64,000 nt of DNA from Macrostomum hystrix. Its lineage: Eukaryota; Platyhelminthes; Macrostomidae. The position numbers and the translations under genes were made by a program. Below are positions 20,665 to 31,500 of the stretch, in pieces. The stretch's first letter is position 1. The number at the start of each line of letters is the position of its first letter. The stretch lies in the NCBI GenBank assembly GCA_950097015.1, contig CATNEN010000038.1, positions 6,183,001-6,247,000 of the forward strand, given 5' to 3'. The notes under the pieces were generated by a model. The model was not told where the DNA came from. It ran no database searches and worked only from the letters and a program-made list of their open reading frames with translations.

Positions 20665-21915
20665 TCAAGACCGGACAGCAGGACCCGGTATTCTAAACTC
20701 TATTCCAAATAAAATATAGCGACACATCTGGCCGAACATGCTGTCCAGAGTCTTGATGTCCTCCATATTGTGCTGCTTGCCGTACTTGCGAAACCACAGG
20801 TGCATCGCGTAGTTCTTTTTTCGCCAGTCCCAATTTTGCTGCTTTCCGATGCCATAAATCCAGTCCACCTCCTGTGGAGTCCAGTTCGGCCGGTCCATGC
20901 TCTCCTCCTCCACGTGGCACAGGTCGGGAAAGATAGGGTGCATTGTGTTGGGCAGCCAAACAGAATGATCTACCCATGAGCCGTCATAGAACACCTGGTA
21001 CGCTGTGTGCCACATCGCCAGAAATGTGCCATTAGGAGCGGACATAAAAATGCCGTTGCACAAGCCGTACGGAACCTCCCTGCCGATGGTGCAGGGGAAC
21101 TTCCGCAGAGGCTCCAGCGGCTTCAGCACAAACACATCGATGTCCATGTAGACTCCACCGAACACCAGCACAGCCTCCATTCTCATCACATCTGATTGGT
21201 GTTCTCGGCCGTGTACTGGTACCGTGTACACAGACGTGGGCACCGGTCTCCGCACCATGATGACCTTCTCCTCGAAGTCGGTCTCCGTGAGGCTCCTCCT
21301 CACCCGCTCCCACCACTGTCCGGTGGGCTGCTTGTCGGGAGCGTACCACAGCAGTAGGCGGTGCGGCTTCATCACGTGCAGGCAGCTGAGCAGGCTGACC
21401 ATGTGGTGGAACTGCAGGTTCGTGTCACCGAATGGCAGCACAAAGTGGGCGATGTTGGGCACCAGAAACCCGGGCTTCACTGTGGACTTGGCCACTGCAT
21501 GAATCTCCTCAACTGTGAACTTCTTGCCGCTGGGACTGTGTGGCATCCACTGCGCGGTGCTGATCACTGGCAGGTAGCTGAGCATCATCTGCTCCAGGCG
21601 ATTTTTTAACGGCCCGCTGTGCCGCCTGGTCGCCTCCTTCAGCTTCGGAAAGTTGTTCTGCAGTGCTTTCACATCGAGTAGAAATGTGACATCAGTGGAA
21701 TTTTGGTTAAATTGGGGTTTTGTGTCTGGCCTATAATTTGTTTTACTGACAGACACCGAGTTTGCTGGAAGCGCGAAGCGAAGTTCAATTCTACGCATCC
21801 GCTGCCAGGGCTCGATGCTGATGAAGAACATGCTGAGCAAGAAGCAGGTTATCAGCAGCGCTATCAACGGGGGCAACCACCGCCTCGGATAATTGAAGCA
21901 ACAGGTTCGTAGCAT
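20665..21915 (-). CDS. GT32-type DXD glycosyltransferase, type II Golgi membrane protein, paralogue C
   Basis: A 416-residue single-exon protein starting at a true ATG (21915), with an acceptor-like CTGCAG just upstream. The membrane segment is at about residues 14-35, followed by a longer stem than in A or B. The DXD motif (DID) is at residues 258-260. It is closest to A across the pre-catalytic region (QWMPHSPSGKKFTVEEIHAV) and close to both A and B over most of the core. A patch at about 20930-21057 differs sharply (NGTFLAMW kept, but YDGSWVDHSVWLPNTMHPI replaces the A/B sequence). The C-terminus has an extra 10 residues. It is predicted to transfer a sugar in the Golgi lumen, substrate unknown. 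Third member of the tandem same-strand family. Confidence 0.9.
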   Translation of the reverse strand: MLRTCCFNYPRRWLPPLIALLITCFLLSMFFISIEPWQRMRRIELRFALPANSVSVSKTNYRPDTKPQFNQNSTDVTFLLDVKALQNNFPKLKEATRRHSGPLKNRLEQMMLSYLPVISTAQWMPHSPSGKKFTVEEIHAVAKSTVKPGFLVPNIAHFVLPFGDTNLQFHHMVSLLSCLHVMKPHRLLLWYAPDKQPTGQWWERVRRSLTETDFEEKVIMVRRPVPTSVYTVPVHGREHQSDVMRMEAVLVFGGVYMDIDVFVLKPLEPLRKFPCTIGREVPYGLCNGIFMSAPNGTFLAMWHTAYQVFYDGSWVDHSVWLPNTMHPIFPDLCHVEEESMDRPNWTPQEVDWIYGIGKQQNWDWRKKNYAMHLWFRKYGKQHNMEDIKTLDSMFGQMCRYILFGIEFRIPGPAVRS

Positions 21916-22866
21916 AGACGATTTGAGTTTTCTGCAGCTGGCCTTGAGGAAGATCTGTTACGTCCGAGTTTTTTTCTCGATTTGGACTTAGCTCTCGGTT
22001 TCGAAACTGCACTCGAGTGTCTGTAATAGCATAGCAGCGTTTGTCTGCACGATACCGTGACATATAAACAAGACCGAATCAGTTCGTCCAGCTCTTGCAT
22101 GTGCTTAGCCTTCCTATGTGCAATGCAGCAGGCAAGAACTATATGCTATATTTATGCAAGGTTGACTGCGTATTAGCCTGTACAAGCGTTTACTAGGCAC
22201 TGGTAACCCATTGGCCCCGGCCTGCTATCTCTACCGGGCTGGGGTTGCATGGCGCTCCCTCCCCAGCCATACAGTTTTGTTGGGAGTGGCGCTGAGATGA
22301 GTTGGTTAAGGCAGGTTTTTCAGGCGTATTGTTTGCCAAGGCTGTTTTACCATACTGTACGCATTGTACGCAGTTCAAGCAGCCAATTGGATCTTGCGTT
22401 ATTCGGGACAGAACTACACGGCCATTAACTCCTCCCCCTATACAGTTCTCATTTAACTACTCACGTGCGAACGGTCCCGCTGTACAAATGGCGGTTTCAC
22501 GTAATATGCGCTCGCATATAATGGTAGGTTGTAGCGTCTCAAATGAACTTTTATTTGAGACTTAATTACGACTCTAACTTTCTTTTATTTCCATAAACAA
22601 CCCCACTTATTCTATACCAAGCAATACTAGCCTTCCCTTTTCCTATAGATTATCTGTACGCAGCTCAACCAAATGAAGCCGACCACATGGGCCAAGGCTC
22701 CCATTCTTAACCCTGCTAAACGAAATACAAATTCATCGCCTTAGCTTAATTTGTTGTGGCTGAAAGCCACAAGGTTAATATGAAGCACGAATTCATGTTA
22801 ATGGCCATAGTGCCACTCGTGCGCTACTGCATTAATTGCATGAAACCGTCGCACCTTTTCAGTATC
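21916..22866. other. 5' flank of gene C and unassigned DNA
   Basis: No gene recognised. GTCTCAAAT...ATTTGAGAC near 22536-22561 is a small perfect palindrome. Confidence 0.45.
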
Positions 22867-23651
22867 TTAAATCCTTGCCTGCTTCTTGTCGGGTTTTGAT
22901 TTACTTCTCACTGGATCCGCGGACTTATTCTTAGACGGAAGAGGCGGGAGACAGTAGAACTCCTTGCCATCAGAGTCGGTGTGCAGCTCCAATGCATCTC
23001 ATCGTGTCAGATGCTGCAGGTGCTCTTGGCCTCTTTCGCTCAAGGAATAAAGGACATAAAACAGAAATTTGTCCTGCTCTGCCACTACCGTACCTCCCTC
23101 AAAGTAGCATGCAATATTTTTCAAATCACCAGTCTCGATTGGTTCGTACTGTTTAGTGGTCAGTCCAGCTCGATGGAATTCACGCACCTTTACGCGCAGT
23201 ATTTCGTTGCGCAATCGAAATTCCTCGCCATTGATTATGTCAACCGATCGTTTCAAAACCATCCGCAGAAAACGTTGAATGCCGTAGAAATAACGTAGGT
23301 ACTGATTCAGTGGTTCGTTTGTAGTGAATTCAATATCTTTTTGTTTCTCGGTTCTAATGAACTCCTGGAAGCGTTGTCCAAACTGGAATATTTGTTTCCT
23401 TGTGTCCTGTGGCAAGCTTTCGATTTCGACTCTGTCCATCTCCGATATACGAGTATCAACCGTTTCTTCTTCAAGCAACGGCAAATTGCTGGTATCCGGA
23501 AGTGGCTCTGGAATGAGTTGCAAAAAGCTGCGAACTCTTCGTCATGGCGTTCGCTCGCAGAAGCAGCAGCAACGAATTCCAACTCCGAACTCGTTATGTT
23601 GCCAAGCTCGCCAGAGACTATACTGGCTGTTTGGGCAGATAAAGGAGTCAC
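22867..23651 (-). pseudogene. Crypton-like / DUF3504-type tyrosine recombinase fragment
   Basis: The minus strand reads LNQYLRYFYGIQRFLRMVL, later REFHRAGLTTKQYEPIETGD, then FLFYVLYSLSERGQEHLQHL and, after one in-frame TGA at 22999, DALELHTDSDGKEFYCLPPL. Order and spacing match the DUF3504 domain of animal Crypton-derived proteins (KCTD1, ZMYM and QRICH1 relatives), including the catalytic-Arg neighbourhood (ERGQEHL). A frameshift near 23525 links to an acidic N-terminal piece. The product is cut short at 22867 and the distal His-x-x-Arg/Tyr half is absent. It is a dead or domesticated-then-decayed recombinase. Confidence 0.6.
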
Positions 23652-23819
23652 TCCGAGGTCACCATTATGGCAGCGTACAGGCCCTGGCCTCCGCCGTCAG
23701 CCAGTGTGTCAGAAGTACCCCCAAAGAATTCTTTACTGCTGCAGGGATTGAGAAGCTACCAGAGCGCTGGCACAAGTGTGTGCCTCAAGGGCACATACAT
23801 TGAGAAGGTCGATGACTAA
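23600..23819 (+). pseudogene. mariner-type transposase, extreme C-terminus
   Basis: Reads YWLFGQIKESLRGHHYGS, then TPKEFFTAAGIEKLPERWHK, the usual end of mariner transposases (LF..LKe.LrG...F...Gi.kLp.RW). One frameshift separates this from YIEKVDD and a stop at 23817-23819. It overlaps the 5' end of the Crypton-like relic on the other strand, so one element probably inserted into or beside the other. Confidence 0.75.
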
Positions 23820-23969
23820 GGTTTTCAGTTTTGTTGCTTGTTTAACAATAGTTCATGTTTGTCCACGAACTTTTTGAACAACCCTCGAACTAAATTGTTC
23901 TAGCGAACGCGTAGTCCGATTTTCGTGATTCTTTCTCTTAAATATTCACCTTCTTAACGAGATGGCACA

Positions 23970-24240
23970 CGTTAATTTTCTAGCAGTTCGCTTCAACTGC
24001 TTCAAATAATTGAAGGACATTTTTTATCGTCAGAATAGGGCCCGACACAGTCAATTTTATTAGATTGCATCGGTGCTTTTTATCGTCCGCGCGTGCGTTA
24101 GTAGCACGAGGGCAAATTCTCTCAATTGAATGGGATTGCGTCACTAGTGCATGCGTTAGCAGAACAGAGGGCCCGATACTGCCAATTGAATAGAATTGCT
24201 TCACTGCTTTTAGCACTAGTACGTGCGTTTATATATGGCG
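23970..24240. repeat. Degenerate tandem repeat, period about 75-80 bp
   Basis: Three diverged copies carry the ordered motifs GTGCGTTAG, GGGCCCGA, CAATTGAAT and ATTGCTTCACT. No coding capacity. Confidence 0.5.
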
Positions 24241-24579
24241 ATAGTGATATTGGTCTCTTGGCTGATTGAATATTTGATTTGAATAAGTAAAACGTACATA
24301 GCAGTTTTCTCAATGATTGGACTTTTATGATGCTCAATGCCAGCGAGACCTCTCATCCTTCATTCTGTCGCTGAAAACTGCAGCCTATATATTGTCAAAC
24401 CTTGTGTAGATTTCGATCATTGCGCCTCTTTCTTTTCATCTAGAACCGAAATAAAGCAATTTGATTCTTTTGCAGAATGCAGGTCAAATTTCAGCATCTG
24501 TTTTGTTACTGCTTCATTTTGTTCTAATATTTATTCTAACGTCAACAGGTAAATACGTAAAACGTTTATTATTGTTTTT

Positions 24580-24995
24580 TTTAGGTTTTTGGGTTCGAGT
24601 ATAAATAGTCATCGCTCTCGATTAGCTACTGTAAAGGAAAAAATGCTATATTTTATTACTCGTCGCGCTGTGAGAAAAGGTAATAAGTTTTTTCGAGTTA
24701 GTAGCAAGTGTTATTCGATACAAAAACTAAGGAAAGATTTTTCGAGCACAACTGCTAGCCTTATCAGATTCAGAACTAGAAAAAACATGTTGAGAAAAAA
24801 TAGAAAAAATAGTTAATACAAGTTAAAAGTGCAATACTATTATTAATTTTTTACATTTTTCGAGCACTACTTCAAGCGGTATTCGATCCAAAACTAAATG
24901 AAGACTGTTCGAGCAATGTAGCTGTTGGCGGTATTCTATTTTCAAAACGTAAGAAAAGTGTTTCGAGCGTTACTGCAATCGTCATTAGATCCATT
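24580..24995. repeat. Degenerate short-period repeat, about 50 bp
   Basis: The motif TTTTCGAGC..TACTGCAAG..GTATTCGATCCAA recurs at about 24688, 24738, 24854, 24904 and 24958, separated by AAACTAARGAAA-type spacers. AT-rich; function unknown. Confidence 0.5.
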
Positions 24996-25187
24996 TGATG
25001 GCCACGAGACGAGCGAAGCGAGCCGAGGACCATATAGCGCACAATTAACTACCGTGATATTATATAAAATCCGATTGCTTATTTATTGGACGCTAAATTG
25101 TCTTCTTCTAAGTATGTGATCTGTTGTCTATGGCTCAGACTATCAGCATTACGAGCCCTTTAAAAAATTTATTGTCTGCATTTAATA

Positions 25188-25341
25188 TACCTTTTCAAGC
25201 TCGACTTTGGCAAAAGTGACTTTAATTTTGGCAGCCCATAGAAAGAGCATACGCCTGCCAGCAACATGTCTATGGTCAACTGTGGTAGAATCGGTTAAAG
25301 CGTACATTCAACTTTGGCAAAAGTGAGCGAATTTTAGCAAC
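25188..25341 (+). repeat. Left terminal inverted repeat of the Tc1-like element
   Basis: Mirrors 26514-26667. Holds two direct copies of the presumed transposase-binding sequence ACTTTGGCAAAAGTGA. Confidence 0.9.
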
Positions 25342-25354
25342 TCAACCGAACAAT

Positions 25355-26412
25355 ATGCCGAACGCGCGTATATCGCTGCAGGATCGAGAACGGCTAGTGC
25401 GCAGCTACCAAGAAGGAAGAGACTGGAGACGACTGGCGAAGGACCTCGGCATAAAGAGAACCACGGCCGACACAATTATCCACAGGTTTGTCACTGAAGA
25501 TCGCGTTGCGCTGAAGCAACGAGGGGGAGCCGTGAGGCCAAAATTTACACCACCAATGTTAAATGCTGTGACTCGGTTTGTTGAAGAGAAGCCCACCATA
25601 ACGTTGAGGGAGATGAAGGAGAAAATGGAAGCCGAACTTCCAGGCGCACCTGGCGTGTCGGTGCAGGCAATCAGCCCTCGCCTGGACTGTACTCTGTACA
25701 TCACACTGAAGGACTTTCGGCGAGTGCATGAGCACTGGAATTCGGATATCACCAAGGCGGCGCGCTTCGACCACATGCAGTGGTTTATGGAAGCCGGCAT
25801 CTTCGCACACAATCTCATCTACGTGGACGAGTTTGGCTGTAATTTGCGGATGGCAAGAACAAACCGGCAGGTGCCGGTGAACGTGCCGTCGTGATGTCCG
25901 ACAGCCAGCGCGGACAGAATCTGACTGTCGTCCTGGCTATCAGTCCGCAGCTTGGATTGGTACACCTTCGACACCATACTGGAGGCTTCACCGAAGTCAA
26001 GTTCCATGAGTTCATGAGTGAGGTTAGTGCATTGGTGGATGACTCATTTGTTGTACTGGCAGACAATGCTAGGCCGCACGGTAACCAACTCAACCTTGGC
26101 CGACAAGATCAGTCCATTCGCTACATGCCGCCGTATTCGCCTTTTCTGAACGCTGCGGAGATAGCGATCTCCTGTTTGAAGGCAGATCTCAAGAGGCGCC
26201 TGACTGAACCCCGCATCGTGCAGGGGCTTCACGACAGGCATGCTGCAGCACAGGCTGGTGAGACGCTGCAGCATCGTCGACTGCGCATTCTGACGGCTCA
26301 AGTTGAGGCACCGTCCATGAGTTCCATCACCGCCGAAAAATTTCGGCAGTGGCACGAACACGTGCTGAGCTACGGACCCCGCTGCCTCACCTACAATGAC
26401 ATTGATCAGTGA
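25355..26412 (+). pseudogene. Tc1-like DDE transposase, broken by one frameshift
   Basis: The start ATG at 25355 lies 13 bp inside the left repeat. Residues 1-60 form a helix-turn-helix (DWRRLAKDLGIKRTTADTII). NLIYVDEFGCNLRM holds the first catalytic Asp. The first frame stops at 25894, and the next frame overlaps and continues GERAVVMSDSQRG, the conserved post-Asp block, so one base was gained or lost at about 25862-25890. DSFVVLADNARPHG gives the second Asp and YSPFLNAAEIAISCLK the Glu, only 31 residues later. The stop is at 26410-26412. Cut-and-paste transposition at TA is the family function. As read it cannot make full-length protein, unless the break is an assembly error. Confidence 0.85.
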
Positions 26413-26513
26413 TGGTATTCAATGACTTCAACAGTAACAACGACAGTATCGTGCTTTGTGCCTTAATCTTGTTTCCTAGTCCGTTTGATACCGTTTTCCG
26501 TTCAGTTTATTGT

Positions 26514-26667
26514 GTTGCCAAAATTCGCTCACTTTTGCCAAAGTTGAATGTACGCTTTAACCGATTCTACCACAGTTGACCATAGACATGTTGCCGGCAG
26601 GCGTATGCTCTTTCTATGGGCTGCCTAAATTGAAGTCGCTTTTGCCAAAGTCGAGCTTGAAAAGGTA
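26514..26667 (-). repeat. Right terminal inverted repeat of the Tc1-like element
   Basis: Inverted copy of 25188-25341, followed by TA at 26668-26669. Confidence 0.9.
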
Positions 26668-26669
26668 TA

Positions 26670-27514
26670 GTCTCGAGGCTCGCAAAACCACAGAATGTGA
26701 ATTAAACGGCGTTAATATAAGATCATATGCATAGTTTCCGTTCATTTTACTCTATGGTCTGAAAAGCCTCTGACTCGCTTTCAGGCCTCGGCCAAATAAG
26801 TAGCCAGGAGTGGCAAAGTAAGACGGTTAAAGCGTTTATTTAACGAATTACTTAAAGAGTCATGGTGATCTTGTGCTTGCGTACGCCATAGCCACTGAGC
26901 ACTCGCATTCGGCTTCATTTCTAGAGTATTCAGTAAGTCGTGGTCAATTTCTACAACAAAATCACATAAAAAATCCATATTTGTCTGGCAGAGAAGTATA
27001 TGGAATCATAAATGTCGTCCTTTCTTACTTCTGTGGTCCAATCCTTGCTTTCATCTAGCTATTCGCATAGCCTTGTCTTCTCTAACTTCTTCTCGGCTTT
27101 CTACCATAGACTACAGACTTTAGCTCGATAAGTCAAACGATGAATAAAGTAACATCCGTATGGATATATTCGGCCCATAGACTGCGTAGCATCTAGATCT
27201 TATTTTACCCCTGCAGTTAATAAAGCTAATAAATTTTATTAATTTAACAATATATTACTAAATATAGTTGATGACAAAAATGATGAATGATGAATTATCA
27301 TTTATATGATAATGATAAATATTATTAAAGTTTGCTACATTAAAGTCAGAACATCTGCATTCTGCACCTAAAAACAAAGAGCTTGTATGTATACGTTTCG
27401 CTCATCTGAGTATTAGACGGTTTAAAGTGGCTTAATAGTGGCTGATTATTATATTGCACAGAAAGCCAGAAAGAAACTTAATGTACACATATGCTGTTTT
27501 ACCAGCTTACTACT
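26670..27514. other. AT-rich spacer
   Basis: No gene recognised; short frames only. Confidence 0.5.
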
Positions 27515-27795
27515 AGCCCCAACCTGACCATCTAATCTCACCCAGCCCCTACCTGACCATCTAATCTCATCCAGCCCCTACCTGACCATCTAATCTCATC
27601 CAGCCCCTACCTGACCATCTAATCTCATCCAGCCCCTACCTGACCATCTAATCTCATCCAGCCCCTACCTGACCATCTAATCTCATCCAGCCCCTACCTG
27701 ACCATCTAATCTCATCCAGCCCCTACCTGACCATCTAATCTCACCCAGCCTTTACCTGACCATATATTCTCACCCAGGCTCTGCCTGACCATCTA
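27515..27795. repeat. Minisatellite, 29-bp unit
   Basis: About 9-10 copies of a unit beginning CAGCCCCTACCTGACCATCT and ending AATCTCATC. Copies decay at both edges. Confidence 0.95.
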
Positions 27796-28019
27796 GTCTC
27801 ACCTAGAATCTTCCTAGAAATCAACCATCACACAGTCTCTACCAAGTCTAGTCTCATCCCCAATCACAGCATAACTAGCGAAGAGTGCAAGATATTCGTG
27901 CTACCAAGCAATTAGGCAAGAAATAAATTAAAAAATATATATTTAGTTTCATAAAGCAATATAGCAGTCAGCAAGCGCCTATAACACATTGCATGAATGA
28001 ACTGACGGTCTTTTTGTGA

Positions 28020-28345
28020 TGACACTAAATGATGATTCAACTGACAGTAAATCTATAGATATCCTAGACCTCTGACAGACTCAAATGACAGTAAATCTAT
28101 AGATATCCTCCTCTAACAGACTCAACTGACAGTAAATCTAGAGATATCCTAGACCTCTGACAGACTCAACTGACACTAAATCTATGGATATCCTAAACCT
28201 CTAACAGACTCAACTGACAGTAAATCTATAGATATCCTAGACCTCTGACAGACTCAACTGACAGTAAATCTATAGATATCCTAGACCTCTGATAGATTCA
28301 ACTGACAGTAAATCTATAGATATCCTAGACCTCTGACAGATTCAG
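28020..28345. repeat. Minisatellite, 40-44-bp unit
   Basis: About 7 copies with GACAGTAAATCTATAGATAT and CCTAGACCTCTGACAGACTC as the two halves. It decays into CAGA-rich sequence up to about 28460, immediately 3' of GSK3. Confidence 0.9.
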
Positions 28346-28538
28346 AAAGACGTTACAGAAAGACAGAGACATTACAGATTAACAGAAATGATTACAGACA
28401 GGCAGAGACATTACAGACAGACAGAGAGAGCATGACAGATAGAACAGACGAACTGCAGATAAAAATCAAACTAGCATTACTAAGCAAGACACATGCATAT
28501 GACACACTCGAATGAAATTCAGTTCAGTATTATCTGCT

Positions 28539-31500
28539 CTACAGACAGGCTGCAGTTTGATCGCTGCCGCCACCCCTGGAAGAAGCAGCGGCCGAGACGG
28601 AGGCGGGAAGCACAACCTTCGGACCTTCGTCAGCTGCGACCGCGGCAGCGTGCGACGGAATGAGGCTGGAGTTGAGGTCCGGCCTAATGGCCAGCTCTGC
28701 GGAACAAGACCGTGAGGGGTCAGTACTAGGATTACAGGCCTACAGTACTAGGATTACAGGCCTACAGTACTAGGATTACAGGCCTACAGTACTAGGATTA
28801 CAGGCCTACAGTACTAGGATTACAGGCCTACAGTACTAGGATTACAGGCCTACAGTACTAGGATTACAGGCCTACAGTACTAGGATTACAGGCCTACAGT
28901 ACTAGGATTACAGGCCTACAGTACTAGGATTACAGGCCTACAGTACTAGGATTACAGGCCTACAGTACTAGGATTACCGGTCTACAGAACTGCCTGCCAG
29001 AATTATCGGCATACCGCACTAGGATTACCGGCAAGGATTATCGGCAGGTAATCCACCAGGATTAAGGGCCTACTCTTCAGGGATTATCGACCTACCCCAC
29101 TAGGATTACTGACCTACGCTACTGGGATTAGCAGAACCAGGTAAAATAGCAAAAAACATTTCTTAACGAACCGGCAGGCTTGAAGTTAAACAGCTTCGGC
29201 AGCGGCTGCCCAGACGGCAGCTTGGCTGAGTCCAAGCGTAGCTCGTCAAAGAACTGGTGGCAGCAGGCTTCTAGCGGGCTGACGCGCTGCTGAGGCTGGT
29301 AGATTAGCAGCCGGTTGATGAGGCTGATGGCTTCTGGCGGCGTGCGTGGTCGGAAAACCTTTAGCCAGGGCACACTAAGAAAATATTGTGTTAAATCGCA
29401 TTAGTTTTCAAGGTCATTCTAGTCAGTCAGTTTTCAAGGTCATTCTAATCAGCCAGTTTTCAAGGTCATTCTAGTCAGCCAGTTTTCAAGGTCATTGTAG
29501 TCAGACAGTTTTCAAGGTCATTCAAGGCTGTCACGTCGCATATAAATGTGAAATTCAAAACGCAGAACTCACCCAGGGATCTGGGGAAACTTGAACTCGG
29601 TGTAGTTGGGATTCATCTCGTTGATTTGCTCCCTGGAAGGGGTGCCCAGCACCTTGATGATCTCCACCAGCTGGTCCACGCCTGTGTTACCGGGAAACAG
29701 CGGTTTGCCCAGCAACAACTCGGCAACCACGCAGCCAGCGGACCAGATGTCTGCGAAATACGGAGACAGACATATCAAACTAGGCATTTATTCCACCGAA
29801 AATCAATGTAACACTATTCAGTCATCTCATCACTAACATATTAAATATACGGTTGAAAGTTGACTTTATCACTTTCCATATTTACACTGCTAGTAAATCC
29901 TATCACTACTGCATTAATCATAATTAATCCATTCAACCCATCAATTATACATAGAGTGGGTGAGTGGCAAAGCACTCTAACGAGTTTGCCTCTCGCACCA
30001 AGGTCCCTGAGCTCGATTCCGAGGCGAGGCCACATTCATTTGGGGCGCAGCCGCGGAGAGAAGGCTTTGGGGGCTTGTCGTCCAATTTACGCCCTTGAGG
30101 GCCGACCTCCAAGGCACAGTGAGAGCGCACACTGCCTGACGATGAAAAAGTCAGGTCAGATGTACACGTGTGAGCGTATGTCTGTGTACGGTGTCTGTGT
30201 GCGTGTGTGCTCAGGAGTTAGAGAATTTAGCACAATTCGAATCAAATCAACACAACACATTATTAATCCATTTACCCCATGACTAACCCATTTATCCTAT
30301 GACTAATCCATCCATCCCATGACTAATCGATCCATCCCATGACTAATCGATCCATCCAATGACTAATCTATCCATCACATGACTAATCCATCCATCCCAT
30401 GACTAATCCATTTATCCCATGACTAATCTATTTATCAAATGACTAATCCAGTTCTAAAATGGCTAATCCATTTATCACATGACTAATCGATCCATCCCAT
30501 GACTAATCCATCCATCCCATGACTAATCAATTTATCCCATGACTAATCCATCCATCCCATGACTAATCAATTTATCCCATGACTAATCCATTTATCAAAT
30601 GACTAATCCATTTATCAAATGACTAATCCATTTATCAAATGACTAATCCATTTATCAAATGACTAATCCATTTATCAAATGACTAATCCATTTATCAAAT
30701 GGCTAATCCATTTATCCAATATTAGTCCATTCAGCCTACTTAATCCGTTCATCGTGATATCCCAGACCAGAGGTCTCACCGATCTGGCAGGTGTAATGAG
30801 TAGCGCCGAAGATCAGTTCAGGTGCTCTGTAGTAGCGGCTGCAGATGTAGGACACGTTGGGCTCGCCGCGCTGCAGATTCTTGGCGCTGCCGAAGTCGCA
30901 CAATTTGAGCACACCGGACTCAGGATTGAGGAGCAGATTCTGCGGCTTGATGTCTCGATGGCAGACGCCAAGGCTGTGCAAATAGGCCAGCGAACGAAAC
31001 ATCTGGTAGGCGTACAGTTTGGCGTGCAGCATGGGAATGGTCTGCTTGTGCCGGTTATAGTGCCGACACACGCGATAAACCGTCTCGGGCATAAACTCCA
31101 GCACCAGGTTGAGATACACTTCATCCTTCTAGTCGGTTTGGGGGTGAATAAAAAATGAATGTGCGGTCTAAGGAATTCTGTATGAGACAGGCTGAGACAC
31201 AATTAGACACAGGCTGAAGAAATGAGACACAGGCTGAAGCAATTAGACACAGGCTGAAGCAATGAGACACAGGCTGAAGCAATTAGACACAGGCTGAAGC
31301 AATGAGACACAGGCTGAAGCAATGAGACACAGGCTGAAGCAATGAGACACAGGCTGAAGCAATGAGACACAGACTGAAGCAATGAGACACAGGCTGAAGC
31401 AATGAGACACAGGCTGAAGCAATGAGACACAGACTGAAGCAATGAGACACAGACTGAAGCAATGAGACACAGACTGAAGCAATGACTTTTGCTTGACTTA

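Larger units (their letters stand above)
25188..26667 (+). mobile_element. Nearly complete Tc1-like DNA transposon with 154-bp IR/DR-type ends
   Basis: Terminal inverted repeats at 25188-25341 and 26514-26667 start TACCTTTTCAAGCTCGAC and differ at only about five positions by eye. Each arm contains ACTTTGGCAAAAG twice, near the outer end and again about 110 bp inward, the IR/DR layout of Sleeping-Beauty-type elements. TA dinucleotides flank both ends, as expected for Tc1/mariner. Total length 1480 bp with a single transposase gene. Confidence 0.9.
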
